Positions 40,679-48,592 of a stretch of 64,000 bases of DNA are shown piece after piece. Source of the stretch: JALQUL01 sp964556425 (GTDB lineage Bacteria > Pseudomonadota > Gammaproteobacteria > Burkholderiales > Burkholderiaceae_C); assembly GCA_964556425.1 (NCBI GenBank), contig CAZKWC010000001.1, positions 50,648 through 114,647 of the forward strand. The letters run 5' to 3'. The notes under the pieces were generated by a model. That model saw only the letters and a list, made by a program, of their open reading frames with translations. It did no database searches and was not told where the DNA came from. Position numbers and translations under genes: made by a program. Positions within the stretch are counted from its first letter, which is position 1; every line of letters starts with the position of its first letter.

Positions 40679-43300
40679 TTAATAGAGTTGAGCCAGTAAT
40701 TTTTTCGCTTCCTGCTGAGCTTGATCTGAACCGGTGCTAATTACTTCCATAAGGGTTCTTTTAGCACTGTCCATATCACCAATTTCATAAAACTCTTGGG
40801 CCAAAGCAAGCTGAGTTGTTGCAGGATCATTAGGGCTTAATTGAATCATGGTGGCATTGGTAGTTGGCATAACACCTGGGCTAGCCACACTGCTATCAAG
40901 ATCAAGTGAGAGTGCACTTAAGTCAAAATCAATGATGTCATTGCTTCCACCATTTTTTGCGGAGTTATTAGCAAAAGGCAGAGGAGCGACAGCAGCAGTT
41001 GGATCACCATTGTCTAACAATGGTATAGCTTGAAGAGCTTTACCAGAAACATCATTGGCTGCTATTGGTGCAAATGCAGATGAATTATGTGCACTGGTAA
41101 AGTCAAGATCAATATCGTAATTCGTTTCGTTACGGTCTGCTAATGGTTTAGCTGTGGTAACTATATTTTTATTGCTATCAGTTTGAATGGAATTCATTTC
41201 TGAAGTGATAGAGTCAAGTGGTGTTTGACCAAACTCAGAAAAAACAGAATTTCCTGGTCCACTACCATTCATAGAGTTAGAGTCAGTCGTTAAAGTTTGT
41301 GATAACTGAAGCACTCTATCCCATTCAAGGCCTTGACCTTTGGTCATAGTTTTGACTTTTGCAGCTAATTTTTCAAAGGCAGCTACATCTGGTCGTTTGG
41401 CATAAATTTCTAGTAATTTTAATGGAATTGCCAAGCGGGTTGGGTTGGCCACCATCGCATCTTTTAAGATTTCTTCTGCAGAACTATCACGACGATAAGC
41501 AAGATAGACATCAGCTTCAGCAATAGGATCAACATCAGGTACAGAGTTTAATTGGCTCGCTGTAAATGGCTCAGATCCTGAAGCGGGAGACTCGCTGGTG
41601 TCGATTTGTTGCCCCCCGCTCACTTCAAAAAAAGAGTCTGTATGCATCCTACTTTCAAAGAATTGGCTATCTGGGCTTGGCTCTTCTTCTTTTTGACTAC
41701 GACGCTTCCACCAGAACAAACCTAATAGGGCAATTAAAATACCACCGGCAGCAGGCAGAGTGTATTCAGGTAGGTTGTCTAAAAGACTAGGCTCTGCATA
41801 TTCGTCCACGATAGGAGCCACAGCAGGCCTAGCTTTAGAGGCGACTGCAGAGGCAGTTGCAACCGCAGTAGAGGCAACTACCGATGGAATATTCGAAACT
41901 GCAGAAGCTACGCCGGCAGTTAATTTTTGACTCTCCGACTGAAGGCCACCTAATGCAGAACTGGCTACAGAAGCTGCAGAGTTGCTATTGAGTTGTTTAC
42001 TTAGGTCTTTAATATTGCTAGATAAGGCGGCCAGACGTTTAGCGTCTTCTTTTTCTTGTAATTCTTTGGCTACTTTATCTTCTTTTGATTTACTACCCGC
42101 ATTGGCTAAGACTAATTTATCTGGAGCAGTTGACTCTGGTTTTTTGTCAGCTATTTGGGTTTGGATTTTTCCACCCGAAGTACGAGTGGCTTCATTACTG
42201 GCGGTTAAAGGAGCATTTTCAGCGACTTTACGTCTATATTCTGAAAAATCACGACTTTGTGAAACTACCATACGTCTGGCTTCAGTGGCCTTAACCGCCG
42301 ATGCGTCTTCAGCGGTAGGAATAGACAGTACAGCACCACTTTTGATCAGGTTGACATTACCGTTAATAAAAGCATTGGGATTGGCTTTTAATAGCGCAAT
42401 CAACATTTGATCCAAGGAAATATTAGCGTCTTTTATTGATGCAGCAATTTTGCCTGCAGTCTGACCTTTTTCTACCGTTACTTGACCGTCAGGACTCGGT
42501 GCTGTTTTACCCGCATCACTTGCTTTTGACTCTTTTTTGTTTGTCTCAGTCTTGGCCGCCATGGCAGCCTTTGTATTTTCTGTTTTAGTACTTGTAGTAG
42601 AAGTGGTGTTGGCAGTGTTNNNNNNNNNNNNNNNNNNNNNNNNNNNNNNNNNNNNNNNNNNNNNNNNNNNNNNNNNNNNNNNNNNNNNNNNNNNNNNNNN
42701 NNNNNNNNNNNNNNNNNNNGTGTTGGCAGTGTTTACTTTAGTCGTGTTGTTATTGGCGCTTGAGTTAGCACTCATACTTGGAGCGGTAACAATAGTGGCA
42801 GCAGTTTTTAAAGCTTCTGGGGGGTCTAATAAAATTGAGTAGTCTCTTACAATTCTTCCTGAAGCCCAATTAGCCACAATGACTAAATTAATAAATGGGT
42901 CATTGACTGGGGCTGTACTACTTACCTTGAAATATTGTTTACCATCGGGGCGTTTTTCTAGTGTTACAGTCGCACCAGCTAAGCTAGGGTTGTATTCGAT
43001 GCCAGCAGCCTGAAAGGTATCAATTCCGCCTACATTGGCTTGTAAAGAGCTCGCTTCTGTTGCATTTATATCGGGAATATCAATTTCGACTAATAAACGC
43101 TCACCCATAAATGATTTGGTGGTGATTTTCCCTAGGCTAAGCGCAAAAACATTGGGTGACAATGCTAACAGCACAGAGCTCAAACCAACTCCAGCAATAA
43201 TTGCTTTAAGAGTACGGCGGGTAATATTGGTTTCACGATAAGGTGAAGACTTGGCATTTGTAGGTCGTTGACTCATTATATTCAGCAGTTGACTAAGCAT
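40679..43300 (-). CDS. fimV: FimV family polar hub protein, interrupted by assembly gap
   Basis: About 873 codons including 34 unknown. N-terminal hydrophobic signal (AIIAGVGLSSVLLALSPNVFA) and FimV N-terminal domain (LGKITTKSFMGERLLVEIDI); Asn/Thr-rich low-complexity stretch holding the N gap; LysM-like peptidoglycan-binding domain (QVTVEKGQTAGKIAASIKDA, LKSGAVLSIP-like); a membrane helix (LPAAGGILIALLGLFWWKRR); acidic linker; C-terminal FimV domain with TPR-like LAQEFYEIGDMDSAKRTLME. Organises polar type IV pilus assembly in relatives. Codon 1 or codon 9 (MSQRPT) may be the start. Confidence 0.9.
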   Translation of the reverse strand: MLSQLLNIMSQRPTNAKSSPYRETNITRRTLKAIIAGVGLSSVLLALSPNVFALSLGKITTKSFMGERLLVEIDIPDINATEASSLQANVGGIDTFQAAGIEYNPSLAGATVTLEKRPDGKQYFKVSSTAPVNDPFINLVIVANWASGRIVRDYSILLDPPEALKTAATIVTAPSMSANSSANNNTTKVNTANXXXXXXXXXXXXXXXXXXXXXXXXXXXXXXXXXXNTANTTSTTSTKTENTKAAMAAKTETNKKESKASDAGKTAPSPDGQVTVEKGQTAGKIAASIKDANISLDQMLIALLKANPNAFINGNVNLIKSGAVLSIPTAEDASAVKATEARRMVVSQSRDFSEYRRKVAENAPLTASNEATRTSGGKIQTQIADKKPESTAPDKLVLANAGSKSKEDKVAKELQEKEDAKRLAALSSNIKDLSKQLNSNSAASVASSALGGLQSESQKLTAGVASAVSNIPSVVASTAVATASAVASKARPAVAPIVDEYAEPSLLDNLPEYTLPAAGGILIALLGLFWWKRRSQKEEEPSPDSQFFESRMHTDSFFEVSGGQQIDTSESPASGSEPFTASQLNSVPDVDPIAEADVYLAYRRDSSAEEILKDAMVANPTRLAIPLKLLEIYAKRPDVAAFEKLAAKVKTMTKGQGLEWDRVLQLSQTLTTDSNSMNGSGPGNSVFSEFGQTPLDSITSEMNSIQTDSNKNIVTTAKPLADRNETNYDIDLDFTSAHNSSAFAPIAANDVSGKALQAIPLLDNGDPTAAVAPLPFANNSAKNGGSNDIIDFDLSALSLDLDSSVASPGVMPTTNATMIQLSPNDPATTQLALAQEFYEIGDMDSAKRTLMEVISTGSDQAQQEAKKLLAQLY
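42620..42719. other. Assembly gap (100 N) inside fimV
   Basis: Both gap edges carry the same 14 bases (GTGTTGGCAGTGTT), which code for the NTANT-type repeat of FimV. The assembler evidently broke on a tandem repeat; true length unknown. Confidence 0.97.
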
Positions 43301-43880
43301 TTTCTAAATTAGAACATAGGATTTAGACTTTGATATAAAAAACCGTTCTAAAAACCTGCATTTTTTGGCATTTTAAGTCATAACTTAGTTTTAAATAGAA
43401 AATAAACAATAAGTTATTGACTAATTATCTCATTTAGAGAATTAAAAGAAGCCAAAAAATCAGGTCTTACGGCATTTATCCTACCTACTAAAAGGGAGTG
43501 AATGGTTGATTTTACTCATAAAAAAATTATGGGTTAAAAATAACTATTCAACTCAGTTGATTTTGCACTAAGTCACTGTCTTTGGCTAGACACCTTTAAA
43601 TACCTTGAGTAAGAAGTAGTAAGCATCAAAATATTACGTTGTATTAAGGTGGCTTGGGAGGAGGAATGGCTGTAGCAAACTTGTATTCGCCCCATCAAAC
43701 GCTTAAACTCTTGGCATAGGTGATGGTTTTACCCAAGGCAATAGTGCAATGGGTAAAACTCAAACTAACCATCTTTCTAAATGGCCCCTAGAGGGTAATT
43801 ATTGAGTGTTGCTACAGCTTTCCTAGGTAGTAATGCCCAGTTCATTTTATTATGAACAAAAGGGTACTATCAATAATCAA
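43301..43880. other. 580-bp noncoding stretch between asd and fimV
   Basis: Contains a 10-bp perfect inverted repeat GTTTTACCCA / TGGGTAAAAC (43726-43735, 43750-43759) with a wider GATGG/CCATC pairing, no T run; and ATAACTTA / TAAGTTAT (43381-43388, 43410-43417) close to fimV. No ORF recognised. The fimV promoter must lie here. Confidence 0.45.
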
Positions 43881-44876
43881 TTAAGCTTCCAATAAAATAC
43901 GTAACATACGACGTAAAGGTTCGGCAGCACCCCATAATAATTGATCACCAATGGTAAAGGCACCTAAATATTCAGGCCCCATTGCTAATTTTCTTATACG
44001 CCCAACCGGAATTTGCATAGTGCCAGTTACGTTAACAGGAGTTAATTGTGCAACCGTGGCTTCACGAGTATTAGGCACTACTTTCACCCATTCATTGTCA
44101 GCNNNNNNNNNNNNNNNNNNNNNNNNNNNNNNNNNNNNNNNNNNNNNNNNNNNNNNNNNNNNNNNNNNNNNNNNNNNNNNNNNNNNNNNNNNNNNNNNNN
44201 NNGGTGCACCAAAATTAGCAATTTCGGAAGCAGATAAATTTTGTTGACGAGCCAAAACTTTACGGTCGATTTCTAAAATAGCTGATTTTGGGTCGTCGAG
44301 TAAAGATTTAACTTCGGAGTTTAAAGTGCCAAATTGAGTCAACAATTCGCGCATATGTTGAGCACCGCCACCAGAAGCCGCTTGGTAAGTCATGCTGGTC
44401 ATCCATTCGACCAAGCCTGCTTTGTATAAGGCACCCACACCCATTAACATACAGCTAACTGTACAGTTACCACCAACCCAGTTTTTACCGCCGTTGTGCA
44501 GTGAGTTTTGAATGACCGGTAAATTGACTGGATCAAGCACAATGATTGCATCTTTTTCCATACGCAAAGTAGAGGCCGCATCAATCCAGTGACCATTCCA
44601 GCCTGCAGCACGTAATTTAGGAAATACTTCGGAAGTGTAATCGCCGCCTTGTGCAGTAATAATAATGTCGCAACGTTTGAGTGCATCAATATTAAAAGCG
44701 TCTTGAAGTTGAGTTTCGTTTTTAGCCCAAGAAGGAGCTGCTCCGCCTGCGTTAGACGTGGAGAAAAAAACGGGTTCAATTAACGCAAAATCACCTTCGG
44801 CTTGCATACGGTCCATAAGAACCGAGCCGACCATTCCGCGCCAACCTACTAAACCCACTAAATTACCTGTTGCCAT
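43881..44876 (-). CDS. asd: Aspartate-semialdehyde dehydrogenase, interrupted by assembly gap
   Basis: Reduces aspartyl phosphate to aspartate semialdehyde, the branch point to lysine, threonine, isoleucine and methionine. NADP fold GLVGWRGMVGSVLMDRM, catalytic Cys138 in VGGNCTVSCML, YQAASGGGAQHMRELL, and C-terminal FTIGDQLLWGAAEPLRRMLR. Start at MATGNLVG with AAAGGG upstream. With 100 N it is 331 codons; from memory the E. coli enzyme has about 40 more residues, all in the region covered by the gap, which would include the Arg/His substrate-binding pair. Downstream of the leader/attenuator at 44914-45094. Confidence 0.95.
   Translation of the reverse strand: MATGNLVGLVGWRGMVGSVLMDRMQAEGDFALIEPVFFSTSNAGGAAPSWAKNETQLQDAFNIDALKRCDIIITAQGGDYTSEVFPKLRAAGWNGHWIDAASTLRMEKDAIIVLDPVNLPVIQNSLHNGGKNWVGGNCTVSCMLMGVGALYKAGLVEWMTSMTYQAASGGGAQHMRELLTQFGTLNSEVKSLLDDPKSAILEIDRKVLARQQNLSASEIANFGAXXXXXXXXXXXXXXXXXXXXXXXXXXXXXXXXXXADNEWVKVVPNTREATVAQLTPVNVTGTMQIPVGRIRKLAMGPEYLGAFTIGDQLLWGAAEPLRRMLRILLEA
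44103..44202. other. Assembly gap (100 N) inside asd
   Basis: Placeholder gap between NFGA and NEWVKVVPN of Asd. The homologous span is longer than 34 codons, so the gap is probably about 220 bp rather than 100. Confidence 0.97.
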
Positions 44877-44913
44877 TTTTTTACCCTTTAGATGTGATGA
44901 CAGTGCCGTTATT

Positions 44914-44966
44914 AAAAAATAAAACACCAACCGCAAGGACTGAGGGCCCGGCTCGTGCAGCCGGTG
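44914..44966 (-). terminator. Attenuator-type terminator upstream of asd
   Basis: On the minus strand CACCGGCTGC (44966-44957) pairs over all ten positions (three G-U) with GCGGTTGGTG (44934-44925), followed by TTTTATTTTTT (44924-44914). A competing antiterminator can form between GCCTGGTTCGT (44985-44975) and ACGAGCCGGGC (44956-44946), 11 pairs. A local hairpin CCGGCT/AGCCGG (44948-44964) is a further alternative. Very GC-rich against an AT-rich background. Confidence 0.72.
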
Positions 44967-44989
44967 GGGGCGCGACGAACCAGGCTGAA

Positions 44990-45094
44990 CTAGCCCTTAA
45001 TGGTCGTCGTTTTAATTGAAGCAGCCAGCGCCAAAACCACTGTTGAAATAACAGTGGTTTGGAGTGTTTTTAAAGAAAAAGTCGCTTGTTGCAT
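44990..45094 (-). CDS. Leader peptide of the asd attenuator (34 codons)
   Basis: MQQATFSLKTLQTTVISTVV, then LALAASIKTTTIKG, stop TAG. Eight Thr and three Ile; three consecutive Thr codons (ACG ACG ACC) and an Ile precede the stop. The Thr codons lie in CGACGACC (45009-45002), which pairs with GGTTCGTCG (44981-44973) just behind the stop codon, the 1:2 arrangement of thr/ilv attenuators. Starts 23 bp after the leuB stop; ribosome site weak. asd makes the precursor of Thr and Ile, so the codon content fits the gene controlled. Confidence 0.65.
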   Translation of the reverse strand: MQQATFSLKTLQTTVISTVVLALAASIKTTTIKG

Positions 45095-45116
45095 GACTTG
45101 ATTGTAAACGAAATTT

Positions 45117-46184
45117 TTACAGAGCCCTGACAACCGCCTCGCCCATTTGTGCAGTAGTTACTTTTGTACAACCTTGGCTATAAATATCAGGGGTTCTGAG
45201 ACCTTGCTGTAATACTTTTTTCACTGCATTTTCAATTTGAACGGCAGCTGCCTCTTGATTCAAACTAAAACGCAACATCATGGCGGCAGACAAAATAGTA
45301 GCTAATGGGTTAGCAATACCTTGACCGGCGATATCGGGGGCACTACCGTGGCTTGGCTCGTACAAACCTTGGTTTTTAGAGTTAAGACTTGCCGATGGAA
45401 GCATACCAATCGAGCCAGTCAACATAGAGGCTTCATCACTTAAGATGTCGCCAAACATATTACCTGTTACCACCACGTCAAACTTTTTCGGTGCTTTGAC
45501 TAATTGCATCGCAGCGTTATCAACATACATATGGTCAAGAGCCACGTCTGGATATTGTTTGCCAATTTCAGTCATGACATCTTTCCAGAGTTGGAAAGTT
45601 TCAAGTACATTGGCTTTATCCACACTGGTTACACGTTTATTGCGCTTTTGAGCAGCCTGAAATGCCACATGGGCAATACGCTCAATTTCTGGGCGTGAAT
45701 AACGCATGGTGTCAAAGGCTTCTTCGCTACCAGGGAAATGGCCATCAGTGGCGACACGGCGACCACGTGGTTGACCAAAATAAATGTCACCGGTTAATTC
45801 ACGAATAATTAAAATATCAAGGCCAGAAATAAGTTCTGGTTTTAAGCTTGATGCATCGACCAACTCTTCATAACAAATCGCTGGACGGAAATTAGCAAAC
45901 AAACCCAAATGTTTACGTAGGCCTAAAATAGCTTGCTCTGGGCGTAATGGGCGGTCTAAGGTGTCATATTTCCAATCACCCACAGCACCAAACAAAATAG
46001 CATCAGAAGCTTGTGCTAGTTTTAAAGTAGATTCTGGCAATGGATGACCGTGTGCTTCGTAAGCTGCACCGCCAACTAAGGCAGATTCCATTTCAATACC
46101 TAAATTAAGGGCGTTTAATACATTAACGGCCTCAGCTACAATTTCGGTACCAATACCGTCACCAGGTAATACAGCGATTTTCAT
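45117..46184 (-). CDS. leuB: 3-isopropylmalate dehydrogenase
   Basis: 355 aa. MKIAVLPGDGIGTEIVAEAV, the LLGAVGDWKYD-type LFGAVGDWKYDTLDRPLRPE, RELTGDIYFGQPRG, SVDKANVLETFQLW (catalytic Lys) and GNMFGDILSDEASMLTGSIG (catalytic Asp). NAD-dependent step of leucine synthesis. Downstream of leuD by 107 bp. Confidence 0.96.
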   Translation of the reverse strand: MKIAVLPGDGIGTEIVAEAVNVLNALNLGIEMESALVGGAAYEAHGHPLPESTLKLAQASDAILFGAVGDWKYDTLDRPLRPEQAILGLRKHLGLFANFRPAICYEELVDASSLKPELISGLDILIIRELTGDIYFGQPRGRRVATDGHFPGSEEAFDTMRYSRPEIERIAHVAFQAAQKRNKRVTSVDKANVLETFQLWKDVMTEIGKQYPDVALDHMYVDNAAMQLVKAPKKFDVVVTGNMFGDILSDEASMLTGSIGMLPSASLNSKNQGLYEPSHGSAPDIAGQGIANPLATILSAAMMLRFSLNQEAAAVQIENAVKKVLQQGLRTPDIYSQGCTKVTTAQMGEAVVRAL

Positions 46185-46223
46185 AATAATAAATAAAAAG
46201 AGGAGTTCTTAAGGAGCCAACAA

Positions 46224-46261
46224 GCCTACTAGGTAATTGCCACGCAAAACCACTAGTAGGC
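46224..46261 (-). other. Inverted repeat between leuD and leuB
   Basis: GCCTACTAG (46224-46232) and CTAGTAGGC (46253-46261), a perfect 9-bp stem without T run in the leuD-leuB spacer; possibly an mRNA-processing or stability hairpin. Confidence 0.45.
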
Positions 46262-46291
46262 CAAAATAAGGCATGGGTAGAGGCTTAATTT

Positions 46292-46942
46292 TTATCCAAT
46301 AAGGCTACGTGCCAACCAAGGTTTTTGAGCTAAACGTTCAGCTTCAAAAGCGGCAATTTTGTCTTTATGACGAAGTGTTAAGCCAATATCGTCAAAGCCA
46401 TTCATGAGGCAATATTTGCGAAATGCATTGACCTCGAAAGGGATAGGGTCACCACTGTTTTTAATAATGAGTTGACGCTCTAAATCGATGGTGAGTTCAA
46501 AGCCAGGAAAGGCTAAACATTCATCAAACAAGCTGGCCACTACTGACTCAGGCAACACAATCGGTAACAAACCATTTTTAAAACAATTATTAAAAAAGAT
46601 GTCCGCAAAACTAGGCGCCAAAATAGCACGGAAGCCATATTGGTCAAGTGCCCAAGGAGCATGTTCGCGAGAGGAGCCACAACCAAAGTTTTTGCGGGCC
46701 AATAAAACCGATGCACCTTTATAACGTGCTTGGTTGAGTACAAAATCAGGGTTGGGTTTGCGCTCTGCAGGATCTTGACCGGGTTGACCTACATCAAGGT
46801 AACGCCATTCATCAAATAAATTAGGACCAAAACCGGTTTTACGAATAGACTTTAAAAATTGTTTAGGAATGATGGCATCGGTATCGACATTTTCGCGATC
46901 CATGGGAGCGACCAAACCTTTGTGAATATTAAATGGATTCAT
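46292..46942 (-). CDS. leuD: 3-isopropylmalate dehydratase small subunit
   Basis: 216 aa, aconitase swivel domain: MDRENVDTDAIIPKQFLKSI, GASVLLARKNFGCGSSREHA and APSFADIFFNNCFKNGLLPI are diagnostic. Forms the isomerase with LeuC. 14 bp after leuC. Confidence 0.96.
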   Translation of the reverse strand: MNPFNIHKGLVAPMDRENVDTDAIIPKQFLKSIRKTGFGPNLFDEWRYLDVGQPGQDPAERKPNPDFVLNQARYKGASVLLARKNFGCGSSREHAPWALDQYGFRAILAPSFADIFFNNCFKNGLLPIVLPESVVASLFDECLAFPGFELTIDLERQLIIKNSGDPIPFEVNAFRKYCLMNGFDDIGLTLRHKDKIAAFEAERLAQKPWLARSLIG

Positions 46943-46956
46943 GAGTTTGCCTTTAA

Positions 46957-48378
46957 TTATGAGAATTGGCGAATATCAACAAAGTGACCGTACACAGCCG
47001 CTGCTGCAGCCATTGCAGGGCTCACTAAGTGGGTACGACCACCAGCGCCTTGACGACCTTCAAAGTTACGATTGCTAGTGGAGGCACAACGCTCGCCTGG
47101 TTCTAGTTTGTCGGCATTCATGGCCAAACACATAGAGCAACCTGGTTCACGCCATTCAAAACCGGCGGCTTTAAAAATTAGGTCAAGACCTTCTTTTTCG
47201 GCTTGTTCTTTGACTAAGCCAGAGCCTGGCACTACCAAAGCTAAACGAACATTGCTGGCGCGTTTCATGCCTAGCTTTTTCACTACCGCAGCGGCTTCTC
47301 GCATATCTTCAATGCGGCTGTTAGTGCAAGAACCAATAAAGACTTTGTCGACCAAAATATCATTGATGGCTTTGCCTGGTACTAGGCCCATATATTGCAA
47401 AGCACGCTCTATGGCATCACGCTTATTGGCGTCTTTTTCTTTCTCTGGGTCTGGCACTCTATCAATAATAGAAAGCACCATTTCAGGAGAGGTTCCCCAA
47501 GTGACTTGTGGCAAAATTTGGGCAGCATCTAATTCTACGGTTGCATCAAAAAATGCACCTTCATCGCTGTGCAAAGTTTTCCAGAAATTCACCGCTTGAT
47601 CCCACTCAACACCAGTAGGTGCTAAAGGACGACCCTTAACGTAATCAATGGTTTTTTGATCCACTGCGACCATACCTGCACGTGCACCGGCTTCAATGGC
47701 CATATTACACACCGTCATACGGCCTTCAATTGATAAGGCTTGGATGGCAGAGCCAGCAAACTCAATGGTGTAACCTGTGCCACCTGCCGTACCGATTTTG
47801 CCAATAATAGCCAAGACAATATCTTTAGCACCGCAGCCTTTAGGCAAAGTACCATTCACAACGACGCGCATGTTTTTAGCTTTTTTGGCTAAAAGAGTTT
47901 GGGTAGCCATGACGTGTTCGACTTCGCTGGTGCCAATACCATGTGCCAAAGCTCCAAAAGCACCATGTGTAGAGGTGTGGGAGTCACCACAAACCACCGT
48001 CATGCCAGGCAACGTAGCGCCGGTTTCTGGGCCGACTACATGCACAATACCTTGACGTTTAGATAAAAACGGGAAATAGGCTGCTGCACCAAAGGCTTTA
48101 ATATTGGAGTCTAGGGTGGTGATTTGTTCACGGCTAATAGGGTCGGTAATACCATCATAACCATGTTCCCAACCAGTGGTAGGGGTGTTATGGTCGGCAG
48201 TAGCCACAATAGAGCTCACACGCCATACAGGGCGATTGGCTTGACGTAAACCTTCAAACGCTTGAGGGCTAGTGACTTCATGCACTAAATGACGGTCAAT
48301 ATACAGCACCGAGGTGCCATCTTCTTCGGTATGAACGACGTGATCGTCCCAAACTTTATCGTAGAGAGTTCTTTTCAT
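46957..48378 (-). CDS. leuC: 3-isopropylmalate dehydratase large subunit
   Basis: 473-aa [4Fe-4S] enzyme. MKRTLYDKVWDDHVVHTEED, GDSHTSTHGAFGALAHGIGT, first cluster Cys in VFIGSCTNSRIEDMREAA, the other two in EPGCSMCLAMN, and STSNRNFEGRQGAGGRTHLV. First gene of leuCDB on the minus strand; ribosome site weak. A terminator separates it from gltA. Confidence 0.96.
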   Translation of the reverse strand: MKRTLYDKVWDDHVVHTEEDGTSVLYIDRHLVHEVTSPQAFEGLRQANRPVWRVSSIVATADHNTPTTGWEHGYDGITDPISREQITTLDSNIKAFGAAAYFPFLSKRQGIVHVVGPETGATLPGMTVVCGDSHTSTHGAFGALAHGIGTSEVEHVMATQTLLAKKAKNMRVVVNGTLPKGCGAKDIVLAIIGKIGTAGGTGYTIEFAGSAIQALSIEGRMTVCNMAIEAGARAGMVAVDQKTIDYVKGRPLAPTGVEWDQAVNFWKTLHSDEGAFFDATVELDAAQILPQVTWGTSPEMVLSIIDRVPDPEKEKDANKRDAIERALQYMGLVPGKAINDILVDKVFIGSCTNSRIEDMREAAAVVKKLGMKRASNVRLALVVPGSGLVKEQAEKEGLDLIFKAAGFEWREPGCSMCLAMNADKLEPGERCASTSNRNFEGRQGAGGRTHLVSPAMAAAAAVYGHFVDIRQFS

Positions 48379-48544
48379 GGTGTGTAGAGAGGGCGCTTAG
48401 CCACTATTTAATATTGCGTAAGCTAGTATTTTCTACCTTTTTAGGGCAGTTTTACATCTAAGCTTAAATTTTTTGAGATGGGGCGTATTAATTTTTTGTT
48501 AATTGGGGCCTTAAAAGCATTTGCAATTGGGCCGCAATAAATGC

Positions 48545-48570
48545 AAAAAACCCCAGACTAGGCTGGGGTT
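48545..48570 (-). terminator. Intrinsic terminator after gltA
   Basis: AACCCCAGCCTA / TAGTCTGGGGTT-type stem (CCCCAG with CTGGGG, 48551-48568), followed on the minus strand by TTTTTTGC. Ends the sdh-gltA operon 23 bp after the gltA stop. Confidence 0.88.
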
Positions 48571-48592
48571 AAAGAATTAACGCATCAAAAGA

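Noticed and set aside
42580..42760. Repeat array around the fimV gap as a CRISPR
   Set aside because: The repeat is a short in-frame Asn/Thr coding repeat without spacers and lies inside a clear gene.
43881..44876. asd as a pseudogene
   Set aside because: The short length is due to a 100-N placeholder; both sides are in frame and catalytic residues outside the gap are intact.
48485..48530. Possible short Leu-containing leader peptide upstream of leuC (MLLRPQLTKN)
   Set aside because: Only three Leu codons, no ribosome site and no terminator/antiterminator pair between it and leuC.
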